64,000 nucleotides of DNA from Haematococcus lacustris (GCA_030144725.1 JASKMD010000021.1:3040277-3104276); one strand, 5' to 3'; numbered from the stretch's first letter, positions 20,985-31,265 are shown. The notes: a model not told the origin generated them from the sequence alone. Numbers and translations are program-made.

Positions 20985-23709
20985 ATGCTGGCCGCAGCAT
21001 CCTGCACAGCTGCATTGTGCAGCTGCTGAAGGAGGAGGCCTCCCCCCGTGCAGACGACATCGAGTGCTTGTGCAAGCTGCTGGTCACAGTCGGACACAAG
21101 CTGGACAGCACCAACAAGCCAGAGCACAAGCAGGCCATGGTCGCGTACTTTGAGCGCATGAAGCGGCTGGCAGTGTCGCCCACCTTGGACAGCCGTATCC
21201 GCTTCACCATCAAGGTGGGGAGGGCATGGGAGGAGGAGGGGGCGGGAGGAGGGGTGGGGCGGAGGAGGGGAGGGGCACAGGGCCGGTGCCGCCCTGGTAA
21301 AACAGGGACATATGCGCCCCAGCTGAGGTTACAAAGGCTGGTGAAGGGCAGGAGTGTGAAGGTAGAGGAACTGATACAAGGAGGAGGGGTGTGTGAAGCA
21401 TGTGGGGTGGGGACATGGAAGGGGAAGGGAATGTAGGAGAAAATGAGGTTACGGCAGTGCTGTAGCAACCAGAGTGGCATGAGGGGCGGGGGTGAGAGAA
21501 GCATAGGGAACTAGGGGTACAGCAAAGGTGGGGGTTCAGGGAGGGTGAGGAGAGAAGGTCCAAGTCTGGGTGTGATGGGTGTGAGCCTTGAGCCCCTGCT
21601 GTGCTGAGGACCTGTGTGAGGCACTGCCACTGTGTGTACGCCTCGCTGCCAGCGGCCCTGTTCCGTGCGTGCCTCGCGTGCTTATCACAGGACGTGCTCG
21701 AGATGCGCGAGAACAACTGGGTGGCGCGCCGCAAAGCAGAGGGCCCTAAGAAGATTGAAGACCTGCACCGAGAGGCCACCGCGGAGCTGGAAGCTCAGGC
21801 CAGGCGCGATGAACAGGAGCGTCGCAATGCGCGCGGGGGCGGGGGCGGGTATCGCGGTGATGACCGTCGCGGCGGCGGCGGTCCCCCAATGCGCGGCGGG
21901 CCGCCCCCCACGCGCAACGACGACTACAGCCGCCTGGTCGCCAAAGACGAGATGCCACGCCAGGCAATGTCCCTGTCAGCCAACCGTCAAAGCAGTACAG
22001 AAATCAGCCTGCGGCCTCAGGCGTCCAACAGCCGTGGTGCTGCGATGGGCGGGCGCACAGCCAGCTCTGCATTGTCAAGTGCAGCCGCTGCGCGTGGGGC
22101 CGGGGCACAAGATGTCCGCGTGTCAGCTGACCCACCCCCTCCACCTCGCAGCGCACCGCATGCTTCTGAAGCTCGCGCGCCTGCACCCCCTCCTCCGCAA
22201 GCCCTTCCGCGGATGGCTCCAGCCGATCTCGTGACACCCGCGAAGAGTTTGGTCGAGGAGTACTTTGTGAACCGCAGCACGAGCGAGGCTATCCTGAGCA
22301 TGGCGGACTTGAGAAAACGAGGGGCGGACATGGCAGCCTTGCTATACCCTGTGCTGGTAGCCGCGCTGAATGTGCGAGGCTTAGGTTTAGAGGAGCGTGT
22401 GGCACCCCTGCGCGAGTTGTTCGTGGCAGCGCTGAAGGAAGCTAATGGAGGGGTAAGCTCTGAGGAGTTTGTGGCGGGGGTGCGACTAGTGGGCTGTGAG
22501 CTACACCGCCTTGTTGAGGACCTGCCAAAGGTAAGGGGGGAGGGGTGTGAGAAGGGGAGTGAGAAGGGGTCGACCCCACATACGCAAAAGGCATCCAGGA
22601 GGTAGAGCTGCAAGGCTGCCATGCGATAGAGCTTCGCTGCTTTGCATGTATGGCTGGCGTGAGGCATTTGAGCAACATTGGAATACTTGGCCGAGCGTGG
22701 TGGGTGGGTGGGTGGGTGGTAAGGGTTTGCACTGCCACGACCAGGATGGGATGTGTTGCAAGTGCTTGAAATGTGTGTGGGGGTGTGTGACGTATGTGTT
22801 GTGCAGGCGCCCATGGTGCTGTCTCAATTCTTTGGGGAGTTTGTGGCGGACGGGGTTCTGCCCTTGGCTGCGGTGCTGCAACCTGTGTTGGATGTACCGC
22901 CGTCAGGTGAGGTGCTGGGTGGGCAGGCTTGAGGAAGCCTTGGGGGAAGGTGGGAGGCTGGACAACAAGGGGTCAGGGCTAGGGCAGCAGGCGGCAGGGT
23001 GGTGTCGAGGTCAGGCTGGGGAAGGGAGCTGCTGGTCTCACGGCTGCATGGTCTGGCTTGCAAAGATATACAGTGAGAGCAGAAGAAAGGTTCATGTTTC
23101 ATGTGCTGCCATCATGACAGGTGGACAGCTCAATCCCCAAAAGCTGTGTTGTCAGATTGGTGTAGGTCAGGTGTGCGAGCTGATCAGCAGCTATGGCCTG
23201 ATGCCATGGTACCCTGCACACGTCATGAAACTCACTTGTTCTGAATGTGCATGCCTGTGGGTGCAGAGGATGATGGTGGTACGAACCCTCCATTGGTGGA
23301 TGTAGGTGCAGCACCAGACCTTTTGCTGGGCGTCATGGCAAAGTGAGTGTGCAGCATGGATTGTGAGGGCATCACTGGCATGGCCCCTGCAAGATACTGC
23401 ATGGTGTATAGGGGTGCATGTGGAGGGAATGTTGCGGTGGTGGTGGATTTGTGGGAGGACGCTGGTGGACAGTCTCTTCCCGGTGCCTGTGCGCAGCCCA
23501 TGTGATTTGCTTGCTTGACCCCCTGTTTCTCGCTCGGTCGCTTGCTACACAGGATAAAAGAGCGGCTCGGAGAAGCATCTGCAGTCTCGCAATGGACGTC
23601 TAGCGGCTTGGACGCTCTGCTGTTCTGGCCTGATTTTGAGCGTGACAACCTGGGCCGCATACGCGCAGCGGTTGGCAAGATGGGCCTGGATTTCCTGGTC
23701 GCACCCTAA
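9917..23709 (+). CDS. EIF4G: Eukaryotic translation initiation factor 4G (17 exons)
   Basis: Proposed exons: 9917-10026, 10152-10539, 10799-11411, 11500-13569, 14292-16081, 16648-16972, 17469-17713, 18050-18367, 18929-19075, 19472-19534, 20043-20162, 20478-20632, 20998-21214, 21691-22530, 22807-22906, 23267-23342, 23553-23709; total 7734 nt, 2577 residues, all GT-AG. eIF4G is the cytoplasmic scaffold joining cap-binding eIF4E, helicase eIF4A, eIF3 and poly(A)-binding protein. An RG-rich start (MSGRGTSSGSSRGRGR) is followed by SIQFGTLN and RTASAPPG, as in plant eIF4G. The MIF4G domain (about 1915-2187) contains KVTPNTLEKLTDH, IFDKALTDTHFSEMY and RMLGNILFVGNLFK; MRENNWVARR follows; an MA3 domain (about 2367-2577) contains VEEYFVNRSTSEAI. 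The eIF4E-binding site is atypical: YSRDFMK at 1747-1753 instead of YxxxxL-phi. The protein is much longer than plant homologues (about 1700) because exons 4-5 encode some 1280 residues of Gln/Gly/Pro/Ala. Exon 1-2 junction and exon 4 end are the least certain. Confidence -1.
13577..13710 (+). repeat. Minisatellite in eIF4G intron 4
   Basis: Imperfect direct repeats of gggcaggtgcaggccagagg and gtggtayrygtrgccaaactg at about 13577, 13641 and 13690. They begin only a few bases after the proposed donor at 13570 and repeat a GCAGGTGCAG phrase that resembles a donor, so the exact exon 4 end deserves transcript support. Confidence -1.
16120..16380 (+). repeat. G-rich minisatellite in eIF4G intron 5
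   Basis: About nine tandem units of roughly 26 bp built from GGGGCAGGGGCAAGG plus a run of 9-13 G's; unit length varies by the G run. Purely G/C/A with very few pyrimidines on the sense strand, so the pre-mRNA itself could form stacked G-quadruplexes. Confidence -1.
16986..17100 (+). repeat. GGGGGA array in eIF4G intron 6
   Basis: About 19 copies of the same hexamer found in the AP2/ERF intron at 1262-1641. Here it lies on the sense strand, starting only 13 nt after the proposed 5' splice site. Confidence -1.
20930..20977 (+). repeat. TG dinucleotide microsatellite in eIF4G intron 12
   Basis: About 23 TG repeats ending roughly 20 nt before the acceptor GGCCGCAG at 20990-20997. Confidence -1.
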
Positions 23710-24166
23710 CCTTAGGCGTCCGGGACAAGCACACCGCAAGTCGTCATCTACCTCTGCTATAGAGCCCCGATACGTTTGTTGGCTTGCGGGCTTAGCTTCA
23801 GGGTTTGCTAGGCTACGTTACTCTAGTCACGTGTCATACCGCTGTGACGGATACGACGGATGCTTTGGCATGACGATAGCGCAGTACATAGGCTCACACA
23901 TGCAGGAGGTTTTGTGACAGGTAGCTGCGACAGACCTGAGTTGAAGCGGACTGGCTCGGTTCCGTCACAGCCAACTTGTTTGTTGTCATGATGGCTTGTG
24001 GCATCTTATGAGCCTCCGTACGACCGGTACCTGCCATGCCCAGCGTGTTTGGAGTCCATCAATCGAGAGCATTTATATCCATCCTTCATTAGCGCCCCTT
24101 CCTGACATTCAGGTGTTCCCAACTATTTAAAAATGACAGGAAACCGACCCCTGGTAGTAGGACGGC

Positions 24167-24171
24167 TGTAA
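24167..24171 (+). terminator. TGTAA polyadenylation signal, candidate for eIF4G
   Basis: TGTAA, the usual green-algal signal, 458 nt after the eIF4G stop. It lies inside the left end of the 8.3-kb TIR element (starts 24108), so if used, the host transcript's 3' end is supplied by the element. No closer TGTAA was seen between 23710 and 24166. Confidence -1.
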
Positions 24172-24298
24172 CTCTGCACTCACTGCGCCAAATAATATGC
24201 TAGATGATTCACAATGTAGCCAACCCGGCCAGCTACCTTTCACCCATTTAGAATAGTTATCCACACTCAGGCAAATTAGTAACAGCATTTTTGAGATT

Positions 24299-24567
24299 CA
24301 GAGCCTCGGACTTGGTACATAGTCTAATGAAGGCATTGTAAGATTGGGGGTTGAAACTAAAATTCGTGATTTTGCGCGGTTGGTGAGATACGGCCATGCT
24401 ACAGTACTGTAGAGGTCTACAGTACTGTCGGGGTACCTCGCGAGTACACGAACAGAGCCTCGGACTTGGTACATAGTCTAAAGAAGGCATTGTAAGATCG
24501 GGGGTTGAAACTAAAATTCGTGATTTTGCGCGGTTGGTGAGATACGGCCATGCTACAGTACTGTAGA
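24299..24567 (+). repeat. 154-bp direct duplication next to the first palindrome array
   Basis: CAGAGCCTCGGACTTGGTAC starts at 24299 and again at 24453 with only a few differences (TAATGAAGG/TAAAGAAGG, GATTGGGG/GATCGGGG). Each copy ends in the CTACAGTACTGTAG palindrome, and copy 1 finishes with GGTACCTCGCGAG, a variant of the spacer used in the array that follows. Confidence -1.
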
Positions 24568-25300
24568 CATCTACAGTACTGTAGACATCTACAGTACTGT
24601 AGACATCTACAGTACTGTAGATACCTCGAGGTACCTCGCGAGACCACTTACAGTACAGTAGACATCTACAGTACTGTAGACATCTACAGTACTGTAGACA
24701 TCTACAGTACTGTAGGTACCTCGAGGTACCTCGAGAGACCACTTACAGTACTGTAGACATCCACAGTACTGTAGACATCTACAGTACTGTAGACATCTAC
24801 AGTACTGTAGACATCTACAGTACTGTAGACATCTACAGTACTGTAGACATCTACAGTACTGTAGGTACCTCGAGGTACCTCGAGAGACCACTTACAGTAC
24901 TGTAGACATCCACAGTACTGTAGACATCTACAGTACTGTAGACATCTACAGTACTGTAGACCTCTACAGTACTGTAGACATCTACAGTACTGTAGACATC
25001 TACAGTACTGTAGGTACCTCGAGGTACCTCGAGAGACCACTTACAGTACTGTAGACATCTACAGTACTGTAGACATCTACAGTACTGTAGACATCTACAG
25101 TACTGTAGACATCTACAGTACTGTAGGTACCTCGAGGTACCTCGAGAGACCACTTACAGTACTGTAGACATCTACAGTACTGTAGACATCTACAGTACTG
25201 TAGACATCTACAGTACTGTAGACATCTACAGTACTGTAGTTACCTCGAGGTACCTCGAGAGACCACTTACAGTACTGTAGATGTCTACAGTACTGTCGGG
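24398..25300 (-). repeat. Higher-order array of palindromic 18-bp units, with 31-bp palindromic spacers
   Basis: Basic unit CATCTACAGTACTGTAGA (18 bp) contains the perfect 14-bp palindrome CTACAGTACTGTAG. Blocks of units are separated by a spacer with the perfect 16-bp palindrome CTCGAGGTACCTCGAG followed by AGACCACTTA. Occurrences of AGACCACTTA start at 24641, 24736, 24885, 25034, 25147 and 25260: spacings 95, 149, 149, 113, 113, that is 41 + 18n with n = 3, 6, 6, 4, 4. Sequence identity between units is close to complete, implying recent amplification or homogenisation. Orientation is opposite to the array at 27822-29193. Open frames here (Y-S-T-V-D-V repeats) follow from the 18-bp period and are not genes. 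Confidence -1.
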
Positions 25301-25990
25301 GGACCCTCGCACCTTGTAACATTTAAGAAACACACTACGGAATGCACTACGGCATAGCACAATGCCTTCAAGCACTTCGAAGATTTCGCGGCTTGCCTTG
25401 CACGGAATGACCACCTCACTTGCATTCAAGGCATCCGTGCAACACCCGTGCCTTAGTCGCATCATCGTGTAGCCGGTATTGTAGCGATGGCATTGCACGA
25501 GGTTACCCATACTCGCAGCCACATCTAGCCCATACTCGCAGCCACATACTCGGCAATCAACCTCGCGGCCACACAGCTGGTCCACAGATGGCATCGCACG
25601 AGGTTACCCATACTCGCAGCCACATCTAGCCCATACTCGCAGCCACATACTCGCGGCCACACAACCTCGCGGCCACACAGCTGGTCCAGCAGCGCAGAAG
25701 CATACCTGCGAGGCAGCTCGGTGCGAGGATCTCACCTCGCAGCCCACCTCGCAGCCATTTTCCTCGCAGCCAGCCTCGCAGCCAGTTTCGCAGCCAGCAT
25801 CGCAGCCAGCATCGCAGCCAGCATCGCAGCTAGCCTCGCGGCCAGTTTCCTCGCAACGATTCTCCGCAATGAATCGCAAGCATTGATGCACCAACGCAAG
25901 GCAGGTGCAACGTGTTGTGAGCAGCGAAGAGGCCAGACGGACTATGGTAAGAGCTTAGGACCAAGGTAAGAGCTTAGAAGGAGCTAACAT
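25301..25990. other. Spacer with duplicated CGCAGCCACA phrases; no gene
   Basis: About 90 bp at 25487-25577 (from ATGGCATTGCACGAGG / ACTCGCAGCCACAT) recur at 25581-25690. From 25730 to 25855 a roughly 10-bp unit (CCTCGCAGCC, variant CATCGCAGCC) repeats about a dozen times, giving a spurious Ala/Ser-rich frame. No coding sequence supported. Confidence -1.
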
Positions 25991-27430
25991 TGCGCAGCAT
26001 AGCCCTTAGTATCCAGCCTAACCGCACCTGGTTGCTGCAGGTCTTACAATCACGCCTAGTACCCCCCTAATTACCACCCCCTCCATATCCCCCTCACCGC
26101 CACCACCACCACCACCACCACCACCACCACCACCACCACCATTTCATCACCTCCCACAACGTTCCCACTGTTGCCTCCCTTGTGTTGCAGCCCAGCCCAG
26201 CCCAGCCCAGCCCAGCCCAGCCCAGCCCAGCCCAGCCCAGCCCAACCCTACTCTCCCACCCTGCACTTCCCACTGAGGTGAGGACAAAGGAAGGTGGGTT
26301 GTAATGGAGGGCTGCTACACCTGCCCCTCCATCTGCCAGCTCTACATCTCCCTACTCTATTGGTGAGTGCATCCAGTACCCATGTCCAATGTTTGCTTCC
26401 GTTGACAAATCGTCACACCGTTGCCGCAGGTCTTGTGCGCCTACACCTGAGACTATCAATGCCCCCCCCACTTCTCTCGCCCTCCCCATGGACCTCCCCT
26501 TCCCTTCCCTCCCCTTCCTCCCCTTCCTCCCACACACATATACACCACACCCCAGCAAAAGGTGAGTGCAGGTATGTGGCAACCTGTACCCACCTTAACC
26601 GCTAGCATGCCCCTTGTCCCGCTGCAGGATTGATCGTCACACCCTTCCCCATCCCCTTTTCCTCCCCTTTCCCACGCCCACCACCAACGCCCAGCTTGTC
26701 GTCCCTCCACTTCCACCTCTACCCACCCCCCACTTCCCCCCTCCCCGTCACCTCTCCCCTGACATCCCAGCAGCCAGGAGAAAGCCCACCCCACCCACCC
26801 TCGTCCCACCCCTCCCTTCCCCCTCTCCCTCCCTCTCCCCTCCCATACTTGTCAAGCCTCCTCTTCCCCTCTCCCACCCTTCGATTGACGTGGCATCGCA
26901 ACCCCTGCCACATCCCACCTTCCCTTCCCTACACCCTACACTCCCCACTGCAGTCCCACCCCACTGGCGCATGGGATATGTTGCCTGGTGCGAGCAGGTA
27001 GGAGGCCAGGAGGACCACAAAGGTAAGGCCACGGTGATAGCTAACACAGTGCCCAGCCTGGTCACACTACCGCACGTGTACGCCCCTTGGTTGCAGGTCT
27101 AGTGGGCACCTCCCTTCCACTTCCCTTTCCCCTACACAACCACCCCCTCCCAATTCATCCTCCCCCGCCCCCGCCCCCGCCCCCGCCCCCGCTCCCTCCC
27201 CCGCCCCCACCCATGCCCCCACCCACCCAAACCCATGCCCCCAACCCAACCCACCCCCGCCCAGCCCAACCCGGCTAAGCCTCCCACCTCCCCACCTCCC
27301 GCCTCCCTGCCTACCGCCTCCCCGTCTCCCGCCTCCCTACCTCCCACCTCCCGCCTTCCACATCTACCCCCCCTCCCCGCCTTCACTCTTCCACTCCCCC
27401 CCCCTTTCTAGCAGCAGTCATCCAGCAGCC
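25991..27430 (+). repeat. Four pyrimidine-rich modules with intron-like boundaries
   Basis: Four consecutive modules each run from a GTGAGT- or GTAAGR-containing stretch through CTAAC/CTTAACC-like sequence to (T/C)GCAGG, then an extended C/T-rich tract: CAGG at about 26040, 26430, 26628 and 27096. The tracts contain a (CAC)n run (26097-26141), a CCCAG pentamer array (26190-26238) and CCTCCC repeats (27270-27390). In frame, each module starts Gly-Leu or Gly-Thr and continues Pro/Ser/His-rich. They look like copies of one exon-plus-intron unit, but codon content is only repetitive, so I do not call a gene. Confidence -1.
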
Positions 27431-27467
27431 AAAAGGTAGGTAGGTGCTACAGTGCCCCTACTATATC

Positions 27468-27820
27468 TACTGCTGCTGCCACTGCTGCTGCTGCTGCTGC
27501 GCCCCTGCTGCTGCTGCTGCCCCCCTACTGCTACTGCTGCTGCCCCCCTGCTGCTGCTGCTGCCCCCCTACTGCTGCTGCTGCTGCCCCCCTGCTGCTGC
27601 CCCCCTACTGCTGCTGCTGCTGCCCCCCTGCTGCTGCTGCTGCTGCTGTCCCCCTACTGCTGCTGCTGCTGCTGCCCCCCTGCTGCTGCTGCTGCCCCCC
27701 TGCTGCTGCTGCTGCTGCCCCCCTACTGCTGCTGCTGCTGCCCCCCTACTGCTGCTGCTGCTGCCCCCCTGCTGCTGCTGCCCCCCCCCCCTGCTGCTGC
27801 TGCCACCCATGCTGCTGCTG
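27468..27820 (+). repeat. CTG-repeat blocks separated by C runs
   Basis: About a dozen imperfect units of roughly 30 bp, each several CTG triplets followed by CCCCCCTA or CCCCCCTG. It abuts the start of the large palindrome array. Poly-Leu, poly-Cys/Ala and poly-Gln frames here are repeat artefacts. Confidence -1.
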
Positions 27821-27821
27821 C

Positions 27822-29193
27822 CTACAGTACTGTAGAGGTCCACAGTACTGTAGAGGTCCACAGTACTGTAGAGGTCCACAGTACTGTAGAGGTCCACAGT
27901 ACTGTAGAGGTCCACAGTACTGTAGAATTCCAAAGTACTGTAGAGGTCCACAGTACTGTAGAGGTCCACAGTACTGTAGAGGTCTACAGTACTGTAGAGG
28001 TCCACAGTACTGTAGAGGTCCACAGTACTGTAGAGGTCCACAGTACTGTAGAGGTCCACAGTACTGTAGAGGTCCACAGTACTGTAGAGGTCTACAGTAC
28101 TGTAGAGGTCCACAGTACTGTAGAGGTCCACAGTACTGTAGAGGTCCACAGTACTGTAGAGGTCCACAGTACTGTAGAGGTCCACAGTACTGTAGAGGTC
28201 CACAGTACTGTAGAGGTCCACAGTACTGTAGAGGTCCACAGTACTGTAGAGGTCCACAGTACTGTAGAGGTCCACAGTACTGTAGAGGTCCACAGTACTG
28301 TAGAGGTCCACAGTACTGTAGAGGTCCACAGTACTGTAGAGGTCCACAGTACTGTAGAGGTCCACAGTACTGTAGAGGTCCACAGTACTGTAGAGGTCCA
28401 CAGTACTGTAGAGGTCCACAGTACTGTAGAGGTCCACAGTACTGTAGAGGTCCACAGTACTGTAGAGGTCCACAGTACTGTAGAGGTCCACAGTACTGTA
28501 GAGGTCCACAGTACTGTAGAGGTCCACAGTACTGTAGAGGTCCACAGTACTGTAGAGGTCCACAGTACTGTAGATGTCCACAGTACTGTAGAGGTCCACA
28601 GTACTGTAGAGGTCCACAGTACTGTAGAGGTCCACAGTACTGTAGAGGTCCACAGTACTGTAGAGGTCCACAGTACTGTAGAGGTCCACAGTACTGTAGA
28701 GGTCCACAGTACTGTAGAGGTCCACAGTACTGTAGAGATCCACAGTACTGTAGAGGTCCACAGTACTGTAGAGGTCCACAGTACTGTAGAGGTCCACAGT
28801 ACTGTAGAGGTCTACAGTACTGTAGAGGTCCACAGTACTGTAGAGGTCCACAGTACTGTAGAGGTCTACAGTACTGTAGAGGTCCACAGTACTGTAGAGG
28901 TCCACAGTACTGTAAAGGTCCACAGTACTGTAGAGGTCCACAGTACTGTAGAGGTCCACAGTACTGTAAAGGTCCACAGTACTGTAGAGGTCCACAGTAC
29001 TGTAGAGGTCCACAGTACTGTAGAGGTCCACAGTACTGTAGAGGTCTACAGTACTGTAGAGGTCCACAGTACTGTAGAGGTCCACAGTACTGTAGAGGTC
29101 TACAGTACTGTAGAGGTCCACAGTACTGTAGAGGTCCACAGTACTGTAAAGGTCCACAGTACTGTAGAGGTCCACAGTACTGTAGAGGTCCAC
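27822..29193 (+). repeat. Tandem array of about 76 copies of an 18-bp palindromic unit
   Basis: Unit ACAGTACTGTAGAGGTCC, 1372 bp in all. The core ACAGTACTGT is a perfect palindrome, extended to 14 bp where the flanking base is T (CTACAGTACTGTAG). Almost all units are identical; rare variants are GGTCTAC for GGTCCAC (around ten), TAAAGG, TAGATG, TAGAGATC, and one TAGAATTCCAAAG near 27925. Because 18 is a multiple of three, frames are open along the whole array on both strands; they are not genes. The unit is the reverse complement of the one at 29642-29749. Confidence -1.
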
Positions 29194-29229
29194 TTGTTGG
29201 CCGGCACCCATCCACTCTTTACTCAGCAG

Positions 29230-29360
29230 TTGGCCCTCACAACTGGTTTGCGGTAGATGGGGCTAAGCTCACACACCTGCTGGTGCCCTTCTTCCCGCAC
29301 AAGGAGGGTGGGGGAGACATGTACTTTGTTCCATTCAGCAACAAATCCATGGACAAGTAG
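29230..29360 (+). CDS. Terminal exon of an unidentified protein inside the 8.3-kb element (partial)
   Basis: Right after the palindrome array, an acceptor-like ACTCAGCAG is followed by an open frame that does not look repetitive: GPHNWFAVDGAKLTHLLVPF, then FPHKEGGGDMYFVPFSNKSM and DK-stop (TAG at 29358-29360). A TGTAA signal lies 64 nt downstream (29424-29428), so this has the form of a real gene 3' end. Upstream exons are not visible; if they exist they are beyond or displaced by the array. Product unknown; probably an element-encoded or captured gene. Confidence -1.
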
Positions 29361-29423
29361 GCAACAGGGGCATGCATGAGTCACAGACATGTTGAATGAC
29401 CTTGCAATGTCGGTCAATCATGG

Positions 29424-29428
29424 TGTAA
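29424..29428 (+). terminator. TGTAA polyadenylation signal
   Basis: Within GGTGTAAGT, 64 nt after the TAG of the partial exon at 29230-29360. Confidence -1.
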
Positions 29429-29641
29429 GTATGAATGGCTCTTACAAGCTCCTTCGTCTATTACTTTGCGCGCCAGCACACGACATGATTCATTCATACA
29501 TCTCATAAACACATCTCATGACCACAACTGTCAGCCGCCAAATCCCATGTGCTTGTACTAGTCGCCAAGACAAGCAGAGTCACCATGAAAAGCAAAGGAA
29601 CGATTGAAATATATGACCTCTAAAAACAGCTTAAGGTTTAC

Positions 29642-29749
29642 CTACAGTACTGTGGACCTCTACAGTACTGTGGACCTCTACAGTACTGTAGACCTCTACA
29701 GTACTGTAGACCTCTACAGTACTGTAGACATCTACAGTACTGTAGGTAC
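29642..29749 (-). repeat. Third palindrome array, six units, opposite orientation to the large array
   Basis: Units read GGACCTCTACAGTACTGT, the reverse complement of the 27822-29193 unit; the last unit carries the GACAT spacer of the first array and ends in GTAGGTACCTC, the same block end as at 24398-25300. Thus this small array bridges both types. Confidence -1.
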
Positions 29750-30124
29750 CTCCACTCCAACTGCTCACACACTCAGAAATTCAACACGCGCCAAGTGTGG
29801 TTGGACTCGCAAAGACAATCCGAGGCGAACCCCATCAAAAAACTACCCCCCTAGGATGTCGAATATTCGCGCTAATTTGCCTGTGTGCAGTCAGTAGGCC
29901 GTGCACAGCAAAGCATCAAAGTTAGTGATTCAAATTTGAGCCGTTGCGGAGCATGCAGTCATCGCTACGACCGCCCGCATCGCTTAGGCTGCTCTACACG
30001 AGCATGCGCGTCGGCAGCAGCAGTCGGATCGGAAAGCGGTTGCGGAAATGTGGCACGGAGGCAGTTGGCAGGTGCGGTTGGGAGAGGTGGCCACTACAAC
30101 CTTAGTCTAACTATGTCTCGTGTG

Positions 30125-30859
30125 TCACCGCTTGCGCTTGGCAGCTGTCTGGGGCTGCCCCAACCCAGCAGGTGTGGTACGCTTGCGGAGCGTGCAGCCA
30201 GGAGCTGGCGCTTGAGCCATAGCAGCCTGCCCCTCGGTGGCGATTGCAGCTAGTGCCAACTGATACATGTGGCCGAAATCAGGTGATGCAGGCGGCCCTT
30301 GCTGCTGGGGTGGCTGCTGTGGGGGTGGCTGTGGGGGTGGGTGGGGCTGTGGTGGGGGCACACCAGCTGACACAACTCTGTTGTACCCTGCTGTTGTTGC
30401 TGCTGCTGCCACCCGTTGCTGGCTTGCATGGTCCCCCACATTCACCACAACCACCCCCACACTGCAAGCAGCTGCTGTGGCTTTGCGTACGGCTGTGGCT
30501 GGTGCCCTGGCTTCGGCTGCAGCCACCTCATGCAGCCGCACCGCAGCGCGAAGCTTAGGCAACTGAAGCGCGAAGTCGTGCACATCTATGTTGTTGAGGG
30601 TGGACCTATGTGTGTGCAGGGACATATGCTCCAGGAGCGCAGGCAGCTCCATGAAGCGGCCAACTCCATGCTTCAGCAGCTGTAGCAAGGACTCCACCGG
30701 GGCATTGGAGGTGGGACATGCCAGAAAGTACACCTCGAGGTGGAGGCGCAACTCGGTGCTGCATGGGCTGCCCTCAGCCATGGCCTGGATGTCCTGTTGG
30801 AACTGACGCCACGTGCAATGAGGGTCCCACACACCCAGGTCACTCTGCCCCTCGTCCAT
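30125..30859 (-). CDS. Element-encoded protein of unknown function, 244 residues
   Basis: Open from ATG at 30859 to TGA at 30127-30125; frame stays open upstream to 30922 without ATG, with a tandem AKVVQCA duplication. The N-terminal part (GVWDPHCTWRQFQQDIQAMA, then LRLHLEVYFLACPTSNAPVE, LLKHGVGRFMELPALLEHM) looks like a folded helical domain. The middle is Ala-rich, then a Pro/Gln-rich linker (residues about 170-195), and the C terminus ends KRKR, a possible nuclear localisation signal. It lies in the 8.3-kb TIR element next to a coiled-coil frame on the same strand, separated by a MITE; both may derive from one gene. I do not recognise the family and no DDE-type triad is evident. Confidence -1.
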   Translation of the reverse strand: MDEGQSDLGVWDPHCTWRQFQQDIQAMAEGSPCSTELRLHLEVYFLACPTSNAPVESLLQLLKHGVGRFMELPALLEHMSLHTHRSTLNNIDVHDFALQLPKLRAAVRLHEVAAAEARAPATAVRKATAAACSVGVVVVNVGDHASQQRVAAAATTAGYNRVVSAGVPPPQPHPPPQPPPQQPPQQQGPPASPDFGHMYQLALAAIATEGQAAMAQAPAPGCTLRKRTTPAGLGQPQTAAKRKR

Positions 30860-30919
30860 GCGCAGGGCGGCACACTGCACCACCTTGGCGGCACACTGCA
30901 CCACCTTGGCAGCTGGATT

Positions 30920-31265
30920 CACTCCTACAAATTAATCCCTGCGTCCGTCCCTGCGTGTTACCAACCTTGTCTGATCGGGCTGAAATTTTGATAGATGGTA
31001 ATTTACAAAAAACTAAACATATTTTGCAAGAAAAATATAATGAAAAAATCAACAGCTGTTGCGCTGTGGCCCGCAACTTATCCCTGCACTCATCCCTGCA
31101 CTCTAGCCACAGGGCCACAGCGCAGCCGCCTTTGATTTTATTAAAATCTTTCTACTGAAAAATATGTTTTATATTCTGCAAACTACCATCTATCAAATAT
31201 CCAGCCCGATCGGACAAGGTCGGTCAACACGCAGGGACGGACGCAGGGATTAATTTGTAGGAGTG
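30920..31265. mobile_element. MITE-like 346-bp inverted-repeat element nested in the 8.3-kb element
   Basis: Ends are inverted repeats of about 40 bp, starting CACTCCTACAAATTAATCCC on the left and finishing with its inverse on the right. The interior is AT-rich with internal repeats of TCCCTGCACTCATCCCTGCA that echo the ends, plus TTGCGCTGTGGCC/GGCCACAGCGCA as a second inner inverted repeat. Only TT is shared immediately outside (30918-30919, 31266-31267), so target duplication is weak. It separates the minus-strand frames 31560-31266 and 30859-30125. Confidence -1.

Noticed and set aside
20930..21127. Cys-Val repeat frame over the TG microsatellite
   Set aside because: Microsatellite translation; the real exon 13 starts at 20998 in a frame fixed by the MIF4G domain.
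27822..29193. CRISPR-like regular array
   Set aside because: Units are contiguous, spacers are not unique, the genome is eukaryotic and there are no cas genes; it is a tandem palindromic satellite.
27444..29360. 638-residue open frame of Gln-Tyr-Cys-Arg-Gly-Pro repeats and its 547- and 489-residue antisense frames
   Set aside because: An 18-bp tandem unit without stops is open in several frames on both strands by arithmetic; there is no promoter or domain. Only the non-repetitive tail 29230-29360 is kept.
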